11,585 nucleotides of DNA, from positions 1 to 11,585 of the forward strand of contig JAJRQS010000165.1 in the NCBI GenBank assembly GCA_024280135.1, read 5' to 3'. Each line of letters begins with the position of its first letter. Position 1 is the first letter of the stretch. The notes beneath the pieces are model-generated. The model was not told the origin of the DNA, ran no database searches, and worked only from the letters and a program-made list of their open reading frames with translations. The stretch comes from Bacteroidota bacterium. GTDB lineage: Bacteria > Bacteroidota > Bacteroidia > Chitinophagales > Saprospiraceae. This document shows positions 5,472-11,585 of the stretch, one piece after another. The position numbers and the translations under genes were made by a program.

Positions 5472-7469
5472 ATGAAACGAAATCTTTTTCTATTAGCCAT
5501 CTTTTTAAGTCTTTCCTTTTTTGCGCAAGCCCAATTCTATGTAGATAAAAATCATCCAAGTGCTTCTGATGCCAACAATGGATCGGAAACTCAGCCTTGG
5601 TTAACCATTCAGCATGGAGTGAGTCAGATGACTCCAGGGCAAACCCTCTTCATTAAGGCGGGTACTTATTATGAAAGAATAGACATTGACGTAAGTGGAA
5701 CGCCGGGAAATATCATCACTATTAAAAACTTCCCGAATGATGCAGTCATTATCAGTGGCGAACAATCTTCGGGTGTGGCAAGTAATACTGCTGGGTCAAT
5801 AATTTGGACGGACAATGCCTATCTTCGGATTGAAGGGTTGCATTTAACCAAAAATGAAATTAATTATGCACAAGGCTTGACGCTTCAGGGTGAAGCGCAT
5901 CATATTGAAGTAGTTAATAATAAGGTTTCTGAAATCAACTTTTCAACCAACCCAAATGCTGCTGTAGATGAAAATACGAATGCTGTACCGATGAGTGCGT
6001 TAGGAGATGCAGGTGGTGCTGCTCCAGACTCTGTACACCATATTAGTTTTATTGGTAATGAGATTTTTAATAATAGAACGGGGTATAGTGAGAATCTAAC
6101 ACTTGGAGGTAATGTCTCACATTTCTTAATGGAGAATAATTATATTCACGATAATAAAAATATAGGGATTGATGCAACCGGTAATTATGGAGAGTGCCCA
6201 GTGCCGGCTTTTGACCATCCTAGATATGGCGTAATTAAAAATAACCATGTTCATGATTGCCAATCAGGCTATAGTCCAGCAGCAGGCCTATATATTGATG
6301 GTGGATATAATATTGTCGTAGAGAATAATTTATCATACAATAATGGCTATGGCGGCGAGATTGGTTGTGAACAAAGCGGTGAGACAAAGAATGTTATTTT
6401 TAGGAACAATGTCTTTCATCATAATGTAGTCGCAGGGATGCATGTGGGTGCGTATAACGCTCAAACACAAGGCAACGTTCGATCTTGTCAAGTTTATAAT
6501 AACACCTTCTATATGAATGATACGGGTAGTAATTTTCATGGAGAATTCATCTGGACAAAGTCAGTTGATTGCAAGATTTTTAATAATATTCTTTTTGTCA
6601 ATAGTCAAAATGTATTGCTCTATGCTTATAGAACACAGAGTAACCTGTACTTTGATTATAACTTAATTTATTCGGCTAACGGAGTTGCTACTTCGATTGA
6701 AACAACTACAGATGGGGAAAATAATGGAGGCAATAGTTATGAAGGTTTAAGTGCATTTTACACTGCTACGGGATATGGATCTAATAGTTTGTTTGGAGAT
6801 CCATTGTTTGTGAATGTGAATACAAATGACTTTCATGTAGCATCGAATTCACTTGCAGTTAATGCGGGCAATCCTAATCATTCACCAGCTCCAGAGGAAA
6901 AAGATTTGGACGGGGCAGCAAGGGCTGTAGGAGTAGTGGATATTGGTGTGGATGAACAGGCTTCACCACTTCCAGTTGAGTATTTGAGTCCGTTGCAAGC
7001 CCGCTTACAACCCAACGGGATAAGCTTGTATTGGAAGACTGCAGTAGAAATTAATGCGGATTTATTTATAATACAGCGGCTTACGTCTAATACTGTTTGG
7101 GAAGATGTTCAAACTGTTAAAGCAGGTCTTTTTAATTATCAGGTACTAGATAGCCGACCACAGAAGGGAATTAATGTCTATCGATTAAAACAAGTTGATC
7201 TTGATGGGGATTATTCGTTATCTAATATGGTGAACGTCGTTTGGGAAGGAATATATCCAGTTCGATTGTATCCAAATCCAACATCAGGTATCACTCATTT
7301 TGCAGCTGATAAGACTTATAATGTTAAAGTAATCAATATGCTAGGTCAAGTTGTTTTCCTTGCGGGAAAAGTAAATGAGTTGCCACAGTTTGAAAGCGGT
7401 GTATATTCTGTAATTGTTTTTTCAGATGCTGGTCAAATTAAAAATACTATTCGCTTGGTGGTGGAATGA
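5472..7469 (+). CDS. Secreted right-handed parallel beta-helix protein with T9SS type A sorting domain
   Basis: A 665-residue exported protein. Regions in order: signal peptide (1-20, cleavage near FAQA); a DUF1565-like start (about 22-100, YVDKNHPSASDANNGSETQPW then a TI..GV..M.PGQT repeat entry and AGTYYE); a right-handed parallel beta-helix (about 110-465) with repeated Asn-rich turns such as ENNYIHDN, KNNHVHDC, ENNLSYNN, RNNVFHHN and YNNTFYMN; a beta-sandwich linker (about 500-590, LPVEYLSPLQ through WKTAVEINADLF) often found before sorting domains; and a T9SS type A sorting domain (about 598-665) with the hallmark LYPNPTSG and GVYSVIV. It should cross the outer membrane by type IX secretion, with the sorting domain then removed. 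Such folds often bind or cleave polysaccharides, but I cannot identify catalytic residues, so lyase activity is unproven. Its last 23 bases overlap the opposite-strand gene at 7447-8565. Confidence 0.92.
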   Translation: MKRNLFLLAIFLSLSFFAQAQFYVDKNHPSASDANNGSETQPWLTIQHGVSQMTPGQTLFIKAGTYYERIDIDVSGTPGNIITIKNFPNDAVIISGEQSSGVASNTAGSIIWTDNAYLRIEGLHLTKNEINYAQGLTLQGEAHHIEVVNNKVSEINFSTNPNAAVDENTNAVPMSALGDAGGAAPDSVHHISFIGNEIFNNRTGYSENLTLGGNVSHFLMENNYIHDNKNIGIDATGNYGECPVPAFDHPRYGVIKNNHVHDCQSGYSPAAGLYIDGGYNIVVENNLSYNNGYGGEIGCEQSGETKNVIFRNNVFHHNVVAGMHVGAYNAQTQGNVRSCQVYNNTFYMNDTGSNFHGEFIWTKSVDCKIFNNILFVNSQNVLLYAYRTQSNLYFDYNLIYSANGVATSIETTTDGENNGGNSYEGLSAFYTATGYGSNSLFGDPLFVNVNTNDFHVASNSLAVNAGNPNHSPAPEEKDLDGAARAVGVVDIGVDEQASPLPVEYLSPLQARLQPNGISLYWKTAVEINADLFIIQRLTSNTVWEDVQTVKAGLFNYQVLDSRPQKGINVYRLKQVDLDGDYSLSNMVNVVWEGIYPVRLYPNPTSGITHFAADKTYNVKVINMLGQVVFLAGKVNELPQFESGVYSVIVFSDAGQIKNTIRLVVE

Positions 7470-8565
7470 TGCCAACCTCTATCCATACAGGCTGATGATC
7501 TGAATATTGAAAATCCAAATCAATCGTTTTGATTTTTAAGGCTCTTAAGTTTGGAGATAGTACAAAAAAGTCAATCGTCGTAACGGGCGTTTTACCTGAT
7601 TCGTATGGATCTTTTACACTCCTGTTTGTCGGAAAAATAGGATCGTGTACCCAAGTCCAATCTTCAGGGAATGCATCCTGTGCTATAGGAATGACGAGTT
7701 TCGTTGTATAACCAAACTGATAACCTGAGGGCTTAAAATTAGTAGGGTTTTGATTCCAATCCCCACCGATGAGGACATAATGACCTTTCTGGTATGCGTC
7801 AATGGCGAGCTGCCGAATAAACGCCATTTGTTGTTTTTTTAATGCTCCGCCTTTGTCAAATGCCGAGTTATGGATATTCATAACAACCAGCTTATGGCCA
7901 TTGCTTGTCGGGAATTCATGATAAGAAATACATCTGTCCAGTTGAAAAACACGAGTCGGCCAGCTATAATTGCCAGGTAATTGCAATCTAGTAGAAATAT
8001 CTGGTTCGTACTTTGCGAAAGTTCCAAGTCCACCCAAGACTTTGCCATAAACATCCCAAGGTTCTAAAACGGGAAGCGGTACTCTCCGTACTTTGTAATT
8101 GGGGGCAAAACTAGAAAAATAATTAGGAAGGGCACTTTGAATGTCTTCTAATTGGTTTCGATGATGTCCTCTTTTAGAATCAACATCAACCTCTTGAAGT
8201 AAATAAAAATCAGCTTGGTTATTTTGTATAGTTTTTTTAATCCCTTCAAAATACTTATCACTTAATTCTTTTGTTGGACGAGTGCCTAGTTTACCAGATC
8301 GGAGGCTTCCTTCGTCTTCATAGAAGAATTCAGACTGCGCACCCAGACCGCCATATCCAATATTCCAAATCATAAAACTAAGCGTACTGTCACTGATTTC
8401 CTTTGCTTCAGCATGATGTGTCGGGACTATGGCAATGATGTCTTTGGGTTGGTAGTCGGTTGCGGTTGCATGTAGAATAACACCGACCACATAAAACAGA
8501 AAAAGTCCTATTGCCCAGAAAAAGTATTTTAGTATTAACCGCAGTGAAGATTTTTGCTGTTTCAT
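7447..8565 (-). CDS. Membrane-anchored endonuclease/exonuclease/phosphatase family protein
   Basis: A 372-residue protein with one N-terminal membrane segment (about 11-31) after a basic start, so the catalytic domain is probably held on the outer face of the inner membrane. The EEP (DNase I-like) fold is shown by its motifs in order: WNIGYGG with N68, LQEVD with metal-binding E125, NIHNSA (N230, H232), GGDWNQNP (D269, N271), IDFFVLS (D332) and the terminal SDHQPV (D356, H357). The metal and catalytic residues are all present, so it should be active. EEP enzymes cleave phosphodiester or phosphomonoester bonds in nucleic acids, inositol phosphates or sphingomyelin; the substrate cannot be read from the sequence. 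It overlaps the beta-helix gene tail to tail by 23 bases. A TATCTTTA box (8611-8604 on the minus strand), one base off the -7 consensus, may serve it, but no -33 box is seen. Confidence 0.9.
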   Translation of the reverse strand: MKQQKSSLRLILKYFFWAIGLFLFYVVGVILHATATDYQPKDIIAIVPTHHAEAKEISDSTLSFMIWNIGYGGLGAQSEFFYEDEGSLRSGKLGTRPTKELSDKYFEGIKKTIQNNQADFYLLQEVDVDSKRGHHRNQLEDIQSALPNYFSSFAPNYKVRRVPLPVLEPWDVYGKVLGGLGTFAKYEPDISTRLQLPGNYSWPTRVFQLDRCISYHEFPTSNGHKLVVMNIHNSAFDKGGALKKQQMAFIRQLAIDAYQKGHYVLIGGDWNQNPTNFKPSGYQFGYTTKLVIPIAQDAFPEDWTWVHDPIFPTNRSVKDPYESGKTPVTTIDFFVLSPNLRALKIKTIDLDFQYSDHQPVWIEVGIIPPPSE

Positions 8566-8647
8566 GATCTTTATTGAGTTTCTTCCGTAAAAGGTGATGG
8601 TGGTAAAGATAGTATTTCTCCATGGTTTTTATCTGATTTATATTAAC

Positions 8648-8655
8648 TATCTTTG
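8648..8655 (+). promoter_or_regulatory. -7 box for the NadR-like gene run
   Basis: TATCTTTG matches TAnnTTTG fully and is identical to the -7 box at 5033-5040. It lies 26 bases before the ATG at 8682, giving a leader of about 20 bases. No TTTG is visible about 19 bases upstream. The region is divergent with the EEP gene, whose own near-match box is only 36 bases away. Confidence 0.45.
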
Positions 8656-8681
8656 GCCATTGCGTCATATAATGCAGCACC

Positions 8682-9275
8682 ATGAGTAAAAATGATGAGT
8701 ATAGGCTATTACGCCAAACACCTTCTGATGTCCTAAAAATAGTCTTGTTTGGTCCAGAATCAACGGGTAAAACGACACTCGCTAGCCAGTTGGCTAGACA
8801 TTATCATACGGTTTGGGTTAGAGAATTTGCAAGAAATTATCTGCAAGACAAATGGAATGATGAACGAAAAACTTGTGAGCCATCTGATTTGATGCCCATT
8901 GCAATAGGACAAATGGCTTTGGAAAATAATCTGGCACAAAAAGCTAACAGAGTTTTAATTTGTGATACGGATATTTTAGAAACTATGGTTTATTCAGAAA
9001 CGTACTATGGTGGCTTTGTAGAGCCTGATTTGGAAAAAGCGGCTAGAAAAAACCAGTATGATTTATATTTGTTGACCTATATTGATATCCCTTGGGAAGA
9101 AGATGATCTTCGGGATCGACCCGAACAAAGGCAAGAGATGTTTGATGCTTTTGAAGAGGCTCTGATAAAAAATAATAGACCTTATATATTACTAAAAGGA
9201 GGCAAAATGCAACGCTTCGATAAAGCAGTTAAGGCAATAGACCAATTGCTTAAAAGTCATCATGAAAAAAAGTAA
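8682..9275 (+). CDS. NadR-like ribosylnicotinamide kinase-domain ATPase
   Basis: A 197-residue cytoplasmic P-loop protein of the NadR C-terminal domain/AAA_28 type. Visible motifs: Walker A GPESTGKT (24-31), the VREFARNYL motif (46-54), a Walker B-like VLICDTD (91-97) followed by ETMVYSE, then YDLYLLTYIDIPWEEDDLRD (126-145) with RPEQR, the lid region typical of this family. In full-length NadR this domain phosphorylates nicotinamide riboside to NMN, using ATP. The NMN adenylyltransferase domain of bifunctional NadR is absent, and the 15-20 residues before the first strand are too short to hold it. A role in NAD salvage is therefore likely by family; a different small substrate is possible. 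No pnuC-type transporter is adjacent. The downstream oxidoreductase gene overlaps its end by 14 bases, indicating one transcript. Confidence 0.85.
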   Translation: MSKNDEYRLLRQTPSDVLKIVLFGPESTGKTTLASQLARHYHTVWVREFARNYLQDKWNDERKTCEPSDLMPIAIGQMALENNLAQKANRVLICDTDILETMVYSETYYGGFVEPDLEKAARKNQYDLYLLTYIDIPWEEDDLRDRPEQRQEMFDAFEEALIKNNRPYILLKGGKMQRFDKAVKAIDQLLKSHHEKK

Positions 9276-10347
9276 TATTTTAATAATAGGCCAAGGATTG
9301 GCAGGGACGGTATTGGCGGATAAGTTGATGCAGAAAAATCATAACGTCACGATGATAGATAAAGGGCATCAGGGGGTCTCTTCTGCTGTTGCCGCTGGCG
9401 TAATCAATCCGGTGACAGGTCGCCGCATTGTTAAAAGCTGGATGATAGACGAATTGCAACCTGTTGCTAAAGCTTATTATCTCCAAGTAGAGGAAAAATT
9501 AAAAATAAAACTTTGGCATGAACTGCCCTCATTACGTATTTTTACGGATACGGCGATGAGTAATAATTGGAGTGTTCGTATGGAGCACGAAGGGTACCAA
9601 GAATATTTGGATTTTGCTTCAGCGAAAGAACTTTTAAATTATCCTATTCAACAAGAATTTGGAGTGGGAATAATTCATCACTCAGCTCGGGCGAATATTG
9701 GATTGATGATTTCATCCTTTCGGGAAAAATGGAAGAGAGAAGGCTATTTAGTGGAAAGTGAATTTCAATACCAAGAGTTATCGATTGCGAATGAAGAAGC
9801 CATTTATCAAAATAAGCGATACGATAAAATCATTTTTTGCCAAGGATGGGAGGGGGCCCAAAACCCACTTTTTTCGGATTTACCTTTCCAAGTGTCCAAA
9901 GGAGAAGTGCTGATTTTGCGTATTCCTAAAATACCAGAAGAAAAAATTATAAAAAGAAAAGTAGCATTTGTACCTTTGGGTGATCATTTGTTTTGGGTAG
10001 GTGCAACAAATTTTTGGACGTTTGAGAATAGTGCCCCTTCTTCAATGGGAATGGATTGGTTGTTGGCAGAAGTTAGAGCAGTTCTATCGGAAAAATCTTC
10101 CTTCGAAATAGTTGAGCACATAGCGGCGATACGCCCCACTGTTCGGAATAGACGTCCGTTAATTGGGTTTCCTGAAAATATTACAATTAATTTATTACGC
10201 CCAACAATTGGTATTTTTAATGGCTTTGGCACAAAAGGAACTTCTTTAGTGCCATATTGGGCAGACCAGTTTATCGAACATCTTGATGAGGTGGGCTGGC
10301 TGCTTGAAAACAAAACAAAACAAAAACAAAATGATAAATTTAAATAA
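9262..10347 (+). CDS. FAD-dependent oxidoreductase (DAO family)
   Basis: A 361-residue cytoplasmic flavoprotein. It begins with a Rossmann dinucleotide-binding strand and GxGxxG turn (ILIIGQGLAG, 6-15), followed by the acidic end of strand 2 (MIDKG, 31-35) and SSAVAAGVINPVTGRR (40-55). The latter resembles the FAD-contacting segment of D-amino-acid oxidase and of the MnmC C-terminal domain. A conserved IRPTVRNRRPLIG stretch and GIFNGFGTKG near the C-terminus complete the FAD site. These enzymes usually oxidise amines or amino acids; the substrate is not evident, and there is no methyltransferase domain, so it is not a complete MnmC. Start and end both overlap neighbours (14 bases upstream, 17 downstream), pointing to translational coupling. 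The C-terminal KTKQKQNDKFK is encoded partly by the next gene's start region and may be a non-conserved extension. Confidence 0.88.
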   Translation: MKKSNILIIGQGLAGTVLADKLMQKNHNVTMIDKGHQGVSSAVAAGVINPVTGRRIVKSWMIDELQPVAKAYYLQVEEKLKIKLWHELPSLRIFTDTAMSNNWSVRMEHEGYQEYLDFASAKELLNYPIQQEFGVGIIHHSARANIGLMISSFREKWKREGYLVESEFQYQELSIANEEAIYQNKRYDKIIFCQGWEGAQNPLFSDLPFQVSKGEVLILRIPKIPEEKIIKRKVAFVPLGDHLFWVGATNFWTFENSAPSSMGMDWLLAEVRAVLSEKSSFEIVEHIAAIRPTVRNRRPLIGFPENITINLLRPTIGIFNGFGTKGTSLVPYWADQFIEHLDEVGWLLENKTKQKQNDKFK

Positions 10348-10672
10348 TAAAAAATTCAAAGCAGTGGCTAATACTGAAAATGGAGACATTCCAAATGACT
10401 TCATCTTTCACTACAAGCAGGAAGGCAATGTTTTGACGTGTAGTTACAAATGCGATAATATTGTTAAGGGTAACTTGATAGGTATCGTAATGGATAATGA
10501 TACTATCGAAATGTCCTATCATCAAATTAACAAACAGGGCGAAATTAAAACAGGAATTTGTACCTCTAAAATTATCAAGCTAGATAATGGTAAAATTAGA
10601 ATCGAAGAAAGTTGGCAATGGACAAATGGAGATAAGTCTAAAGGTTCTTCTGCTTTAGAAGAGTGTGATTAA
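10331..10672 (+). CDS. Small conserved-type protein, often auto-annotated as N-acetylglutamate synthase
   Basis: A 113-residue protein starting at the ATG at 10331 (MINLNNKKFKAVANTENGD). An in-frame ATG at 10283 would add 16 residues (MMRWAGCLKTKQNKNK) that merely reuse oxidoreductase-coding DNA, so I reject it. From memory of the family, small proteins with this opening, a central YHQINKQGEIKTGIC-like stretch and a C-terminal ESWQWTNGDKSKG are widespread in Bacteroidota and Firmicutes and often labelled N-acetylglutamate synthase. No GNAT acetyl-CoA motif is visible and the length is far too short, so that label is not supported. It looks like a single all-beta domain. It starts inside the oxidoreductase gene (17-base overlap) and ends tail to tail with rbfA. 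Function unknown. Confidence 0.8.
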   Translation: MINLNNKKFKAVANTENGDIPNDFIFHYKQEGNVLTCSYKCDNIVKGNLIGIVMDNDTIEMSYHQINKQGEIKTGICTSKIIKLDNGKIRIEESWQWTNGDKSKGSSALEECD

Positions 10673-11052
10673 TCTTCATGTAGTAAGTTGGTATTGTCTT
10701 TCTTGTCATTCAAGTTGTTCAACAAATCATTGACACGATACATCTCATCAATCGTTTCATCAATGTAAAAATGCAACTCGGGCATTCGACGGATTTTTTT
10801 GCCTATTCGACTAGACAGTTTGCCTCGTAAAAAAGAGGTAGATTTTTGCATTTGGAGGAGGACAGCATCTTTTTCTTCTGTATTGAAAATACTCAAATAA
10901 ACTTTTGCAATAGCCAAATCTGGTGTCACATCAACACCCGTAACGGTCACAAGCTTGTCACTACCATAGATATAGGGGCCCTCGTTTTGAAGCACAGTGC
11001 TAAATGAACGGCGAACCATTTCTCCTATCTGGCTTTGTCTCTTTGTTTTCAT
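10669..11052 (-). CDS. rbfA: 30S ribosome-binding factor A
   Basis: RbfA is a small KH-fold protein that binds the 30S subunit and helps mature the 5' end of 16S rRNA. The 127-residue length is normal. Visible family features: an N-terminal helix IGEMVRRSFSTVLQNE (9-24), the strand VTVTGVDVTPDLAIAKVYLS (35-54), LRGKLSSRIGKKIRRMPEL (75-93) and FYIDETIDEMYRVNDLL (95-111). The start is the ATG at 11052; the frame stays open back to 11097, but the extra residues (MHPKANTTTFTPNKR) precede the normal RbfA start and lie over the likely promoter. Its stop overlaps the stop of the opposite-strand gene in the tetranucleotide TTAA (10669-10672). The upstream membrane-protein gene ends 45 bases before its start, so it may also be read from that transcript. 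Confidence 0.94.
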   Translation of the reverse strand: MKTKRQSQIGEMVRRSFSTVLQNEGPYIYGSDKLVTVTGVDVTPDLAIAKVYLSIFNTEEKDAVLLQMQKSTSFLRGKLSSRIGKKIRRMPELHFYIDETIDEMYRVNDLLNNLNDKKDNTNLLHED

Positions 11053-11066
11053 CCTTTTATTTGGTG

Positions 11067-11097
11067 TAAAGGTAGTTGTATTTGCCTTTGGATGCAA
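11067..11097 (-). promoter_or_regulatory. Candidate promoter for rbfA
   Basis: On the minus strand TTG (11097-11095), a 20-base spacer and TACCTTTA (11074-11067) match the Bacteroidota promoter pattern except for the last base of the -7 box. Transcription would begin about 8 bases before the rbfA ATG. It lies entirely in the 45-base gap after the membrane-protein gene. Confidence 0.35.
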
Positions 11098-11585
11098 CTA
11101 AAACACTAATCCCCCTGGCTTTGTTCCAGTTTTGCTTTTGTTCTTGAGATCATATACGAGTAGTACGAAAAGTAAAAGGTATTCAAGCGCTATTAACAAA
11201 TAGTGCTCTTGCATCCCTCCACCCCAATAGTGACTATAACTCAGAAAAACCAATCCTGTCCAAAAAACACCTGACTTCATTTTGGATAAGCCACTCAAAA
11301 ACAGAACTGGAATCAAATACCAAGGATGTATGATTGCGGAGTTAACCAAGTAAACAATCCAAATTAAACTGACATGCCAAAGCAATTGATTAAAGTCCAT
11401 TCTTTTTTGTCGAAAGACTATAAAAGCAATAACAAGAATCGTCCAACTATTGGTCAATAACCCAATACGACTAGCTGGAAATATCCATTTTAATAAATAG
11501 AATAGGCTAGCATTGAACTCGAAACTTTCAAAGTATAACCAAATACTATCCATCAAATGATGTAATGATCCCAATTGCCATAAAG
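11098..11585 (-). CDS. Multi-span membrane protein resembling GT-C mannosyltransferase, C-terminal part (cut by window edge)
   Basis: The frame is open to the right edge (reading LWQL before the TTG at 11574), so the gene's start lies outside the window and only about the last 160 residues are seen. They contain several hydrophobic membrane segments and two motifs that recall GT-C glycosyltransferases of the GT87/mannosyltransferase type: FEFNASLFYLL (about 11523-11491) and HPWYLIPVL (about 11328-11302). Such enzymes use polyprenyl-phosphate sugars as donors and act at the outer face of the inner membrane. The catalytic acidic residue normally lies in the missing N-terminal part and cannot be checked. 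The C-terminus is a basic tail (KNKSKTGTKPGG). It lies 45 bases upstream of rbfA on the same strand. The assignment is by motif recall; a different polytopic family is possible. Confidence 0.65.
   Translation of the reverse strand, partial: LWQLGSLHHLMDSIWLYFESFEFNASLFYLLKWIFPASRIGLLTNSWTILVIAFIVFRQKRMDFNQLLWHVSLIWIVYLVNSAIIHPWYLIPVLFLSGLSKMKSGVFWTGLVFLSYSHYWGGGMQEHYLLIALEYLLLFVLLVYDLKNKSKTGTKPGGLVF

Noticed and set aside
8408..8683. 91-residue minus-strand frame at the start of the EEP gene
   Set aside because: It lies mostly over the EEP coding region in another frame and over the divergent promoters; the EEP frame has the conserved motifs.
10283..10330. Upstream ATG extension of the small protein after the oxidoreductase
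   Set aside because: The added residues are low-complexity and lie within the oxidoreductase gene; the ATG at 10331 gives the expected family N-terminus.
11053..11097. Upstream extension of rbfA to 11097
   Set aside because: It adds 15 residues not typical of RbfA and covers a likely promoter; the ATG at 11052 gives the usual start.
1..11585. CRISPR array, mobile element, phage, toxin-antitoxin or defence cassette
   Set aside because: No spaced repeats of array type, no transposase or integrase motifs, no terminal inverted repeats and no recognisable defence proteins are visible on either strand.

Overview
The window looks like ordinary chromosome of an AT-rich member of the Bacteroidota. 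Three things support this. The 665-residue secreted protein ends in a type IX secretion (Por/T9SS) type A sorting domain. Several intergenic regions carry the Bacteroidota sigma-A promoter pattern (TTTG, about 19-20 bases, TAnnTTTG) instead of TTGACA/TATAAT. Most genes lack a strong Shine-Dalgarno sequence. Family level cannot be settled from the sequence alone.

Layout: (a) 1-56, minus strand: the first 18 codons of scpB, running off the left edge. (b) 346-1725: radA, divergent from scpB across 289 bases that hold promoter-like boxes and no convincing gene. (c) 1817-4910: a cytoplasmic TPR-like protein and a secreted protein of unknown function with one EF-hand-like loop. (d) 4911-5118: a very AT-rich regulatory region with T-tract repeats, the best promoter in the window and a C-rich repeated leader. 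It precedes a small secreted protein (5119-5406) and a secreted parallel beta-helix protein (5472-7469), probably one transcription unit. (e) 7447-8565, minus strand: a membrane-anchored endonuclease/exonuclease/phosphatase-family protein, overlapping the beta-helix gene tail to tail. (f) 8682-10672: a compact three-gene run with overlapping starts: a NadR-like kinase-domain ATPase, an FAD-dependent oxidoreductase and a small protein of unknown function. (g) 10669-11585, minus strand: rbfA, preceded by the C-terminal part of a multi-membrane-span protein resembling GT-C mannosyltransferases, cut by the right edge.

How the genes relate: scpB, radA and rbfA are housekeeping genes for chromosome segregation, recombination/repair and 30S maturation. 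The NadR-like kinase and the oxidoreductase are probably translated together, but nothing visible shows that they share a pathway. The 5119-7469 pair is the most distinctive part: both products are exported, they share a very similar signal peptide, and they sit behind a leader that could fold over the first ribosome binding site in more than one way. I see no CRISPR array, mobile element, tRNA, rRNA, phage gene or defence cassette. No clearly new multi-gene system is evident. The best candidates for a second look are the leader at 5046-5118 and the small secreted protein it precedes.
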